Below, in pieces: positions 1-9,487 of a stretch of 64,000 nt of DNA. The notes beneath the pieces were generated by a model, which was given only the letters and a program-made list of their open reading frames with translations, was not told where the DNA came from and did no database searches. Numbering within the stretch: position 1 is the first letter of the stretch; each line of letters starts with the position of its first letter. Position numbers and translations under genes: made by a program. The stretch comes from Pinus tabuliformis (Eukaryota > Streptophyta > Pinopsida > Pinales > Pinaceae), in the NCBI GenBank assembly GCA_031772625.1, contig CM062818.1, positions 1,276,630,277 to 1,276,694,276 on the forward strand. The letters run 5' to 3'.

Positions 1-2316
1 CTGAATGATTTTCCTTTTCTCATTAGGAAATAAATGTAAAGGTAGCGTTCCAGTAACTAAATAATTAGCAATATCAGCATACCAAGGAGTTTTGGTAGTT
101 ACTGCAAATAAATACTCATCTGGAAATTTATCCTCTACAGGAGAATCCTCATTAGTGTTTTGAATTCTAGACAAGAAATCAGCTACTGTGTTCTGTTTAC
201 CTGGTCGATCTAACACAGTTATGTTGAATTCTTGTAAAAGCAAAAGCCATCTTGTAACTCTACCATTAGTGACTGGTTTGTTCATGAGGTATCTAATGGC
301 AGAGTGATCAGTGTGGACAAAGGTTTCATAACCGGTTATATAATGTCTAAACTTGTTTATCGCATGAACAACGGCTAGAAATTCCTTTTCAGTAACAGTG
401 TAATTTAACTCAGTGGGAGTCAAATTCTTACTTGTGTAATAAATGGCATAAGGGATCAAATCCTTTTGTCCCAAAACAGCTCCTAAAGTTGTATCTGAAG
501 CATCAGTAGAAATGTGGAAAGGGAGTTTCCAATTTGGACCCCTTAGAATGGGTGCTTCAGATATTCTAGTCTTTAAAGCTTCAAAGGCAGATTGACATTC
601 AGGATCCCACTTAAATTCACAATCTTTAGTAAGTAGTTTGAAAAGAGGGGATGCTATCTTAGTGAAGTTTTCAATAAATCTTCTGTAATAACCAGTAAAC
701 CCAAGAAAAATTCTAACATCTCTTTGGCAATTTGGAACAGGTAACTTAGAGATGACTTCAAATTTAGATCTATCAACTTTGATTCCATCTCCTGAAATAT
801 GATGTCCTAAAACAATCCCTTCAGTAAACATCATAAAACACTTTTCATGACTTAAAGAAAGATTTGTTTCCTTACATCTTACTAGTACTTTTTCCAAATT
901 TGCCAAAGCTTCTTCAAATGTATTACCATAAACTGTGAAATCGTCCATGTATACCTCTACACAATCATGAATCAGATCTGAGAAGATTCCTAGTACAGCC
1001 CTTTGAAATGTAGCGGGTGCATTGCACAATCCAAAAGGGAGTACTCGGTAGGCAAAAGTTCCCCAAGGACAAGTAAAGGTGGTTTTGTCTTGATCTTCAG
1101 GTGCTACCTGAATCTGATTGTAACCACTAAAACCATCCAAGAATGAGAAATACTTTTTACCTGCTAAAGTGTCTAGTACCTGATCAATAAAAGGTAGAGG
1201 AAAATGATCCTTTAAGGTTGCCTTGTTCAATTCTCGATAATCAATGCAAACTCTCCATTTACCATTCTTTTTGGGCACTATAACCAAGGGAGAAACCCAT
1301 TGGCTATCTGAAATGGGGTAAATGAAGTTTACCTTGAGCAATTTCTGAAGTTCTTCTTTCACAATTTCCCTAAGATTTGGATTCATCCGTCTTTGTGGCT
1401 GCCTAATAGGTCTGCTGTTTTCTTCAATATAAATGTGATGAATACAAGTCTTAGGGTCGATTCCTTTCATGTCAGTGTATTCCCATGCAAAGGCAGTGGA
1501 ATGTTTTTGCAATAGTTTAGTTAATTCTTCTTGTTTTAATCTTTCCAAGTTCTTGTTAATGTTCAATGTTTTTCCTGGAAAGATTTCAACTATAGAACTA
1601 CCAAACTCTTCCATTGAGAAGAGAGACATCTGTCTAGAGGAGAGATATTCAATGTCTGCATCTAACTGAAACTGTGTAGAGTCATATTCTAAAGGTGTCT
1701 CAAAATTTTCTAATGTATTTAGAATTTGACTGTCCTCACTAATCTCAGAGATGGTTAGAACAGGTTGAAGAGTATCCTCATCATCGACCCACTCATCTTC
1801 TCCTATTTCTGTTATTGCCTTTGCGGGAGGATACAAGTTGAATTTCTTGGTAGAATTACCATCTGATATATACATGTCTCCAGACCTACAACTTATGAAA
1901 GCATCAGCTGTGGCCAGCCAAGGTCTTCCTAAAATAAGAGGATGTCCTCCTAGATTTTTCTTGGGAGTTAAAATCATAAAATCAACTGGATACTCCCAAG
2001 AGTCTAGTGAGACTGGAATATCTTCCAATACACCATTAGGTTTGATGATTGATCTATCTGCAAGTTGCAGCAAAGTAGGTGTAAAGAGAAGGTTAGGAAG
2101 CTTTAACTGATCCATGGTCTGTCTACTCATGATGTTGATAGCGGCTCCTAAGTCAATCAAAGTATTTGGGATTTCAACCCCATTAATATGAGTTTTAACA
2201 ATAGGGCTACCGGGATCCACATACTTTTGCATGGTAATCTTACCCATCATAATGTCTGCAATTTTTCCAACTAGATGTATCCTTTTGGTATCTCTGGTTT
2301 TCTTTCCTGTTTTTTT
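1..2316 (-). CDS. Athila-like Ty3 retrotransposon pol, copy A (protease, RT, RNase H; partial)
   Basis: One frame stays open for 772 codons from the stop at 2317-2319 to the left edge, so the C-terminal part (integrase) lies outside the window. In order it encodes an aspartic protease with the motif LIDLGAAIN near 2131-2160 (Athila-type DLGA in place of DSG or DTG), reverse transcriptase with VCIDYRELN, LPFGLCNAPATFQ and the catalytic YMDD near 940-951, then RNase H with STDASD and HTDHSAIRYL. The product would process Gag-Pol and copy element RNA into DNA. It lies in frame with gag, separated by one TAA. It matches pol copy B (offset 10735 over 1-1300) at about 99 percent by eye, with about 14 substitutions in 1.9 kb, but lacks that copy's frameshift. 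The element assignment is firm; present activity is not shown. Confidence 0.88.
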
Positions 2317-4473
2317 TTAACTCAACTCCTTTATTGTCTTTGCTAGGATGGGAATTTCCTTAATGGCTGTTAACAAGGGAATCTTGATACAGACATTTTT
2401 CAATTCATCTAGAAAGTCATAGTCAGGCAACCAAATTTGTTTTTCCACCCCCTTGTCAATTTGTAACCTTTCAGGGAAAGGAGGTGTAGTTGAAGATGTA
2501 GGTTGCTCAACTATGGGAGTTGATTCTTTTTCTTTTTCTTGAATGCTTGGGTTTTGAAGGGATGCTTCAGAACCCTTATTGACTTTGAGAGATTCTTCCT
2601 CGGAAATGCTTGGTTGTTGAGCACTTGTAGAAGGTTGGTCTAGGATTCTACCTGATCTGAGTTGTACCTCATTGAGAGGAACAACCATATAGGTAGGGAA
2701 TGGTTGACCTTCCATCACATAAGCATTTTGAGGATTCCTATTATTGGGGTTTGGTTGAGGCTGAGAAGGAAGTTGATTTGGCCTCTGTTGAGATTGTAGC
2801 AAGAGTTGAGAATTTTGATTTTGTGGAGGAGGTTGTTGTTGTTGTTGAGGGAATGGCAATGACAGTTGTTGACCTTGATTTGGAAGTTGGGGAGCTTGCT
2901 GATTCTGAAAGGATTGAGGATATTGATAGAATTGGGCAAATCTCCCATAAGGATTTTGCATTTGCATGCTTTGCAACCATGCTTGGAAAGGATTTTGTGG
3001 TTGTGACCAAGGTTGTTGCCAAGGATTCCAATTTGGTGGGGGTTGGAAATTCATAGAGTTGTTAAACCCTTGATTTTGCTGCCCCTGCCAAGGTCTTCTT
3101 GCAACAAGACAAAGAGATTCAAGCGTGCTTGGATCTTCTTGAAAGACTGCTTTGAGCCCAGGGATTGAAGGACAATCCTTGGTCTCATGAGTTTCTGAGC
3201 AAATTACACAAGTTTCCACAACTTGTGCTTCCAAGGGACATTCCCTTAAAGCATGCTTCTTTCTACACTTCGGGCAAAAGATAGTCATAGCCTCGGCTTC
3301 TGCTTTTTGTTTATTTTGAATCTTAAGGGTATCAATTTGTTCACTAAGACTCCCTAAGATGTCAGTTTTAAATTCATCCAGCATATTACCGATTTCAGCC
3401 CTACTCACTGATCCTGTTGCAGATTTATTTGCCCTAAGGAGAGAAGGATCTCTAGGCCCTTTTTGAGTTTTTGATTTGCCCCTTGAGAGATGGATACAAA
3501 GTTCTGCTATATCATTGAGAGAAAGTTGAGAAATATCCCCTTTCCCCATCATGTTTAAGATATCTATCCATTCATCCCTAATGGCTTTTAATAAGAGGGC
3601 TTTTAAGGTCTCTTCATCCAAGGTACTCATTTTTGCTCTTTTTAAGTTATATTGAAATCTCTCAAGTAAATCTTCTAAGCTCTCATCTTCTTTTTGCATC
3701 ATTTTAAAAACCTCGTCCTTGTGATTAGTAGGCATACAATAGTCCAAATACCTATCCAAAAAGGTTTGTTTCATTTCATCCCAAGTCCTAATGGATTGAG
3801 TAAGTAACCCCATGAACCATTTCAAAGCTTGATCTTTTAATGTTGATGGGAACAGTTTGAGTTTCTGAGTATCATCCAGATAGTCATAGGTTCGACACAC
3901 AACTTCAAATTCAAACAAGAATGTTTCAGGGTCCTCAGTTCTTAACCCATGAAAATTTGGGAGGACGGATGGTGATATGTTTTTCATGGTGGCTCGGGAA
4001 TCCTCATTAACAATGGGAAACCCAAATGAGTTATCCCCATCTCTATTTCCTCCAATGGGACCTCTACCTCCTCCATTATTATTGTTATTTCCTCCTCCTC
4101 CTCTACCTCTACCTCTACCACCTCCTTCTTCCTCTGCCATGATGATTCTCCTAGGGATTTCAAAATCTTCTGGTTCTTCTACAAAGGGTGAACGAGAAGA
4201 GATTTCTCCTTCTTCTTCAGGTGAGTCTATTTCCTCAATTACAATTGGTTTTCTTGTAGGAGAAAGAGAAGAGTCTCTTCCAGGTTCAAACTCAATAGAA
4301 GGTGTAGGAGAGTCAACTCTTGGCTCTTGAATTTCAGGAATTCTAGGACTAGGAGTTTCGGTTGGAGATAAGGGAGGTGTCTCTTGTCTATCTCTTGAAG
4401 CAGATGGACTTGTAAAAATTGAACTTCGAGTTCTAGCTAAAAACCTTCCCCTAGAATCTCTAGCTCTATGCAT
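2317..4473 (-). CDS. gag: Athila-like retrotransposon Gag
   Basis: Open frame of 718 codons starting at ATG 4473, about 240 bases downstream of the primer-binding site. Residues 1-110 are rich in Pro, Ser and Glu; 112-140 form an RG/GN-rich stretch; about 160-335 match the retrotransposon Gag domain (LPNFHGLRTEDPETFLFEF, then ALKWF and WDEMKQTFLDRY). Residues 400-412 and 422-434 form two CCHC-like knuckles, both spaced CX2CX3HX4C, one residue shorter than the usual CX2CX4HX4C. Residues 460-600 are Gln/Pro/Asn-rich. The C-terminus (IPILAKTIKEL) resembles the Gag-protease linker of Athila elements. The product would form the capsid-like particle and bind element RNA. It ends at TAA, with pol continuing in the same frame beyond it. 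Antisense open frames in the Gln-rich part are shadows. Confidence 0.9.
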   Translation of the reverse strand: MHRARDSRGRFLARTRSSIFTSPSASRDRQETPPLSPTETPSPRIPEIQEPRVDSPTPSIEFEPGRDSSLSPTRKPIVIEEIDSPEEEGEISSRSPFVEEPEDFEIPRRIIMAEEEGGGRGRGRGGGGNNNNNGGGRGPIGGNRDGDNSFGFPIVNEDSRATMKNISPSVLPNFHGLRTEDPETFLFEFEVVCRTYDYLDDTQKLKLFPSTLKDQALKWFMGLLTQSIRTWDEMKQTFLDRYLDYCMPTNHKDEVFKMMQKEDESLEDLLERFQYNLKRAKMSTLDEETLKALLLKAIRDEWIDILNMMGKGDISQLSLNDIAELCIHLSRGKSKTQKGPRDPSLLRANKSATGSVSRAEIGNMLDEFKTDILGSLSEQIDTLKIQNKQKAEAEAMTIFCPKCRKKHALRECPLEAQVVETCVICSETHETKDCPSIPGLKAVFQEDPSTLESLCLVARRPWQGQQNQGFNNSMNFQPPPNWNPWQQPWSQPQNPFQAWLQSMQMQNPYGRFAQFYQYPQSFQNQQAPQLPNQGQQLSLPFPQQQQQPPPQNQNSQLLLQSQQRPNQLPSQPQPNPNNRNPQNAYVMEGQPFPTYMVVPLNEVQLRSGRILDQPSTSAQQPSISEEESLKVNKGSEASLQNPSIQEKEKESTPIVEQPTSSTTPPFPERLQIDKGVEKQIWLPDYDFLDELKNVCIKIPLLTAIKEIPILAKTIKELS

Positions 4474-4709
4474 GTCATTTTTTATTTTATCTTCAAGTCA
4501 AGTTAATAGTTCTTTTTCTGATCTTCCAGGTCACTCTAGGTTCAAGAAGAGAACATACTCAAGAAACTATTAAATCAATAACTTTCTCCTTTCTGATCCT
4601 CCAGATCACTTCAAAGTGCAAGAGGAGAGCATACTTAGATAGGCTATTAACTTCTTTTCTTGAAATTTTATGTTTTTTTTTTCTCTAAGAATATGGCTAC
4701 TTAATTTCA
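4474..4709 (-). other. 5' untranslated leader of Athila-like element A
   Basis: About 236 bases between the primer-binding site and the gag ATG, AT-rich and without a start codon context of its own. It contains two similar segments around 4515-4560 and 4585-4635 (both with a ctgatc-cag-gtcac core followed by agag-gca-tact), a short degenerate tandem duplication. Confidence 0.6.
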
Positions 4710-4729
4710 CTTCCCTGGCAACGGCGCCA
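4710..4729 (-). promoter_or_regulatory. Primer-binding site (PBS) of Athila-like element A
   Basis: On the minus strand this reads TGGCGCCGTTGCC followed by AGGGAAG, three bases after the LTR end. TGGCGCC plus GTTGCC is the primer site typical of Athila/Tat-group plant Ty3 elements, where a tRNA 3' end primes minus-strand synthesis. I leave the exact tRNA open. Its place between the LTR and gag marks the LTR as a 5' LTR for copy A. Confidence 0.82.
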
Positions 4730-5852
4730 AAATGTTTAGTCAATTTAGTGTTATCTAAATTGCTAGTATTAATTGTCAACACGGGGCTCGTAAGCTGATG
4801 AAGTGAAGGTGTACTATATGTACTTAAGCAACCTCTTAGAGTTTTTTTTTATCGTTGGGGGTGTTGTTGTGGTTAATTTATCTTCCTAAAATGGAGTGGT
4901 GATTTATAAACAGATGAGTGATAGTGTGTGATTAGTGATCTCTAACTACTTGCTTGAAAGTAAATGCTTGAAAGAAATAAGTAACTTGAAATAACTTAAA
5001 AGCAAAGAACCACTTCCAATGGCACTAGACACCATTCATGCTGCTGCAAATAAAAGAAAAGAAAGTCACTTTTAAAACCAAAGATAATGATTATCTCTCC
5101 CTAACTCCCTACTTCAAACACATAGTGCTGTGTAAAGTACGATTAGGAAGTAGCTCAAGTTGAATTAGAAAAGTGATTAAAAATAAGAAAGATATACTTT
5201 AAAGACTAGTGATAACGTTTTGCTCTTTCTAACTCTCTACTTCTGCCATATGTACTATGCAAAGTATGATTAGAAAGTAGTGAAAGATTAGTCTAAAAAG
5301 CACTCAAAGCCAACTGCAAGTTAGTGGTATTCTGATCCTTAAAAGATAGCAATTTATGATAAAAGATCATTCATGTGTTAGCAGAACTTTGAGAAATAAG
5401 ACTAAAAATCAGCTATAAGAACAAAGGCAGCAACTTGAACCTGTCAACTTCAAATACCATTAGTTTGTAAAGCAAATACACAAACATAAAAACAAATCCC
5501 GGGCTAAAAATCTGCAAGGAAACAATACTGATCAGCTTGAAAGAAAAGAAATCAAATAAATCAAACTATACATGTTTAAAGAAATGCTGAATGAGAAAAT
5601 AAAGAAATGCTGAACATAAAATACTTTACAGAGGCTAACATGAACAGGGACCCTCTATTCATTCAGCCACAAGAAGACTTAAGGAACTGAAAGCTTCAAA
5701 ACAACACTATTTCTATTGCTCCATTTGCAGAAATGTACAAAACAGAGTGCTAGAACAGCACTATAAAAACAGAGTTTACGAATGCTCTTAAAATTATCAC
5801 AAGTTCAGAAAGTACAGCCACTAAAAAGTAAAATAAGCGTACGCAGACGCAG

Positions 5853-5864
5853 GTATATATAAGC
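5853..5864 (-). promoter_or_regulatory. TATA box of the Athila-like LTR
   Basis: CTTATATATACC on the minus strand, about 640 bases inside the LTR. It would place the transcript start near 5825 and divide U3 (about 6498-5826) from R-U5. Position and sequence only; no start site is proven. Confidence 0.5.
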
Positions 5865-6244
5865 ATCTGAAGGATGGTCTACACGTACAGCTAATAACTG
5901 AAAAACAACTAACTGTAATGCGTATTTAAGGTTCATTGACACATCATAAGGCTGCGTGGATGAGCTGGAGGTTCTGTCGTCATGGGCAATGAATCCCATG
6001 TTGGATCATGTCCACTACCACCTGCAAAACGCGGACAAGTCACCGTTTGAGCTGACGTGACCTAACAGCTTACAATCACTGTTGAGCTGCCTTTATTTGA
6101 CCATAACTTGACCAGTTTTGACCGGCGGTACGGATGACGTGGATGGTTGAACAAATGGCACAGGAACCTCGAGCACGTTGATACCTAAGTGCCCATGTGG
6201 CTCATTTAGCAAACTGACACGTGGAACCTTGAGTTTAACAAAAA

Positions 6245-6320
6245 GGCTGCAGGATCATCAGATGGCTGCGGGATCGCTGAATGGCTGCGGGATTGCCAGA
6301 CAGCTGCGGAATTCCTGCAA
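6245..6320. repeat. Four tandem 19-bp units in the LTR U3
   Basis: Units start at 6245, 6264, 6283 and 6302, each beginning (g/a)gctgcggga or a close variant. Three related units recur outside the LTR at about 9085-9142. Short U3 tandem repeats often act as enhancers in LTR elements; that role is inferred here. Confidence 0.75.
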
Positions 6321-6498
6321 GTAAGTCAAAATCTAAACAAAACAGTCATCCATTAGCAAAACTTACTTGATCATGCTTAATGACACCTAATGTAATGATC
6401 TGGGTGGTTTTACAGTGAAAATGAGGCAAAAGTGAAGAAAAGATGAGGAAAAACTGAGGGAAATGGTAGACAAGTAGGTGTAGAGTAGAGGCTCTACA

Positions 6499-6509
6499 TA
6501 CCCCCACTA
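6499..6509 (-). promoter_or_regulatory. Polypurine tract (PPT) next to the LTR
   Basis: TAGTGGGGGTA on the minus strand lies directly before the LTR's TGTAGAGCC. A purine run at this place primes plus-strand DNA synthesis, so this boundary is that of a 3' LTR for copy B. Confidence 0.75.
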
Positions 6510-6547
6510 CGAGGGTATTGCATGTCCTCATGCAATGAAAACACAGC

Positions 6548-8077
6548 TCAATCCACCTGCTGGGATGCCTCTGCTAAGACATCCAATCTCCTCTTCTTCC
6601 TCTGTGTGGAGACATTGACTTTTGGTCTCTTGAACATGCATCTGAATTTCAAATTGATTAAGGCTCTATTTAGCCTTCTACATTTCTTCTTGAGTCTGCT
6701 GTTTTTCTTCTGCCACATGCCCATGTGAAGCATGGTGTTATCTTGGATTGCATTGTCAATATCAGCTTGCTGCTTCATTTTTTCATTTTCCTGCTTAATG
6801 TGGCGATTTAGCACCTCAAGTTCATAGATCTCTTGTTTGAGTATGTCTATTTGCTGCTCATAAGGTATGATATTACTTGGGCCAGCAGTTTTCTGCTCCA
6901 ATGTTTGAAAATAGTTGTACACCTCTTGCTGAACTGGGTCAACAATTGGTGACTTTCTTGGACTGTGTTCATGCTCAATTTCAGTTTCAAACTCCGGCTG
7001 AAATGGACTGTCCTCCCTTGGAGGAGTAGCTGCATCACGTTCTGGACTATCCTCAAGGTCTGATTTTATAGCACCCTTCTCAGGTGTGCTTAGATCAATG
7101 AAAAGTGTCCTTGTGGCTCTCCCTTTATTCTGCAATCTGCTGCTCCTTCTTACATTGGTAACACTCTGTGTTTCTTTTTGTGCCTTTTTCCTTGGTTTCT
7201 GCACTTTTACTTTCTTGGAAAGGGCAGTTTTTGCATGGAGTTTGGCCAACCTTTGTGCTAAGGGTTGACTATCTTCCTCATTAGAAGTCTCTGGAGTTTG
7301 ATAAATTTCTTGAACAATGGATTTTCCCTTGTCTTGCTTTTGTTTCTTCCTATTTTCTTTTATCTTCTGGGCAGCTTCTTGGGCAAGTTCTGAGAGGGTT
7401 TGTGTGATAATCCCTTGAGCTATTGGATCACTGTCCACAGTAGGTTCAGGCTCCATCTCATGTTCAGACTGATGTATTTCAGTTTCCTCTTCAATCTGTC
7501 CTTGGACAGTTCCCTCTAAGATATCAGTTTCAGGGGTATCCTCTTTTCTTTTCCTTCTACTTTTTCTAGGTACAGAGGTTTCTCCAGGTTCTTCAAAATG
7601 ATTTCTCACAAGAAATTTCTCCCATGTGTCTCGTTTTGCTTTTAATTGTTCTTCCACTAACATCTTAACAAGACTATGATGACAGAGATGTGCTTCAATG
7701 TTTCGTGGATTCCTTTGGGCCATGGAACACATTTTTCTAAGGCTTTGGAATAGAAAGTAGGGAAGATTTATATCATGTTCTCCTTGAAATTGCAGCATAA
7801 CTTTACCATGATAAACATATAATACCCCAAATCTCCCTTCACAAGTGAAAAACTTTTGCACTAACAACAGTAAAATTTTCCATTCTTCCTTAACATAAGT
7901 GATAGGAATTCCTTTTGTGAAGATACTTGTATCCATACCTGGGTTTTTAAAAATCTGCTTCCATTGTTGATCTTGAACTGACCGGTTCTTAAACCACCTT
8001 TCACCGGTTGTTGGGAGAGATGTAGCTTGTGCTATGCTGCCCTCTGAGACTGCAAACGTTAAATCACCCACCTCCAC
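6548..8077 (-). CDS. Post-pol ORF of Athila-like element (coiled-coil, basic protein)
   Basis: Open frame of 509 codons between integrase and the 3' LTR, where Athila elements carry an extra, sometimes env-like, ORF. The first start-like codon is GTG at 8077. The frame stays open to a TAG at 8156-8158 with no ATG, so the true N-terminus is lost or upstream. Residues about 45-150 are a compact mixed region (EGRFGVLYVYHGKVMLQF). Residues 172-360 alternate basic clusters (RRKRKED; RRSSRLQNKGRATR) with acidic stretches. Residues 407-470 have heptad Leu/Ile spacing typical of a coiled coil, followed by a basic tail. I see no signal peptide or membrane segment, so it does not look like an envelope protein; nuclear or nucleic-acid binding is a guess. 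Codons remain open although the neighbouring pol is broken. Confidence 0.7.
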   Translation of the reverse strand: MEVGDLTFAVSEGSIAQATSLPTTGERWFKNRSVQDQQWKQIFKNPGMDTSIFTKGIPITYVKEEWKILLLLVQKFFTCEGRFGVLYVYHGKVMLQFQGEHDINLPYFLFQSLRKMCSMAQRNPRNIEAHLCHHSLVKMLVEEQLKAKRDTWEKFLVRNHFEEPGETSVPRKSRRKRKEDTPETDILEGTVQGQIEEETEIHQSEHEMEPEPTVDSDPIAQGIITQTLSELAQEAAQKIKENRKKQKQDKGKSIVQEIYQTPETSNEEDSQPLAQRLAKLHAKTALSKKVKVQKPRKKAQKETQSVTNVRRSSRLQNKGRATRTLFIDLSTPEKGAIKSDLEDSPERDAATPPREDSPFQPEFETEIEHEHSPRKSPIVDPVQQEVYNYFQTLEQKTAGPSNIIPYEQQIDILKQEIYELEVLNRHIKQENEKMKQQADIDNAIQDNTMLHMGMWQKKNSRLKKKCRRLNRALINLKFRCMFKRPKVNVSTQRKKRRLDVLAEASQQVD

Positions 8078-8155
8078 TTGACTGTCTTTATCTCTGAGTG
8101 ACCTTGCAAAGGCCTTAGTAACCTCCTTGTGGTAGCCTTTAAATTTCTTGATGCA

Positions 8156-9487
8156 CTATAGCCAGTTGGCTTTCTGCAATGCCTCCTTAACTTGAGGTTA
8201 TGCTTCCAGGAATTTTGAACCTTCTGGTTCAGCCCTTAAAAGTTTTCCCATTGACTCCACGACTCTTGTTCTAAAACACGACTTCAATGGTGGCTTTACA
8301 CAGTAATTTCTCGGCTCTGTTCCAGAATTTTGTGGAGAGGAGGTTGTATGGCTTCAACAATAGCCTTAGACACGGTGAATTTACAGCTTGAACACAGTGA
8401 AATGGTGGATTACAGCTTTAACACAGTGGAACGGTGGCTTAACAGTCGTAATACAACCGTAACATACGTTCACTGGTTATATGTATTCAATGTTTCTCAG
8501 AATTAGCAGAGAGGAAAAACAGAGTATGGTTTATGGAGACAGCGTAGTGAGTGGAATGAAATGAAGGAAATGAGAGAATGGAACAGCGTGGAATGGATTG
8601 TTATGAGCGTAGGAGGATTTTGAAATAATGAATGGGAACGGCTAGATCCTTAGATTTCGGCGGTAGATTTACACATGGCTGCGGAATGAGGACTTAGAGA
8701 GTCGTAGTACATTAGGCTACGTCATTAGGGTACGAAAGCCTTAATGACAGAAGCAGCCGTAAGTGATTTTCAAAATCGTGATAATCAAAGACTGATGGAC
8801 TTGGGAGATACGCATGGTATATGGTCGCATGGTAGGGAAAATGGGTAATCATTACAATTAGTGGCAAAAAGACATAACCCAGCAAACTTTGCGTAACGAA
8901 AATAACTGTAAGTTTAAGATTAAAACATACCTCAGATCCGCGTTTGGTTTGCCTTTCAATGATTTGCCATTAACCCTTTGTTAACTTATTGCTGTTACAT
9001 GACTTTTTCCTCCTTGTTATTGGTGATTTTTGTACTGTAAAAATTTCTCAAACAGACTGTGTTTCTTTGTGCAGGTGCAGAGGGCTGCGGAAAGGCTAAA
9101 CGGCTGCAGAATTGCCAAATAGCTGCGGGAACTGCAATGGTGTCCTTCAGCTGCACAAAATAACCTTAGTTGCCTGAAAAAAACTTTTATTAATGAAATG
9201 AAATGGAATGAATGGATGAATGGGTGGAAAGCAGTGAGGTGAAGTAGGAATGGTTAGATGGAATGAGATGGTGAAATGGAATGGATGAAATGGCGAAATG
9301 AGATGAAAGAGAGAGAGAGAGAGATTTTTTTTTTTTTGGAAAACATGAGGTGTCAGGTGACCCTGATTTTCACCTCAGGTTTTCTGCATGAGACTGCCAA
9401 TCAGAGATTGGTTTTCAGGCTCATACATTTATTATTTTCTCTTTTCTCTTTTTGTTTTTTTTTTTTTGAAATTGAAAGAAACAGAGA
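8156..9487 (-). other. Non-coding spacer between pol copy B and the post-pol ORF
   Basis: About 1.3 kb with no sustained frame. It holds three units of the LTR 19-bp motif at 9085-9142, a GAATGG-rich low-complexity tract at about 9190-9300, a GA run near 9308-9325, and T-runs at 9326-9338 and 9457-9468. It may include the decayed N-terminal part of the post-pol ORF. Confidence 0.6.

Larger units (their letters stand above)
4733..6498 (-). mobile_element. Athila-like LTR, shared by two internal regions
   Basis: The 1766-bp LTR begins TGTAGAGCC and ends CTAAACA on the minus strand, giving TG...CA ends. Its left end abuts the primer-binding site and gag of copy A (the 5' LTR position). Its right end abuts a polypurine tract and the post-pol ORF of copy B (the 3' LTR position). 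The length suits Athila. It holds a TATA box at 5853-5864, a 19-bp repeat at 6245-6320, and a degenerate ~126-bp repeat near 5080-5320. Short open frames inside it have no coding features. No second LTR lies in the window, so LTR age cannot be estimated. Confidence 0.85.

Noticed and set aside
2700-3056. Antisense open frames of 77-118 codons over the Gln-rich part of gag
   Set aside because: Low-complexity CAG/CAA-rich DNA opens other frames; the gag frame explains the segment.
3977-4330. 117-codon plus-strand frame with a Pro/Leu run
   Set aside because: It mirrors the Gly/Arg and Glu-rich part of Gag; no independent coding sign.
6245-6320. CRISPR-like spaced repeats
   Set aside because: Units are contiguous 19-mers without spacers, in a eukaryotic LTR.
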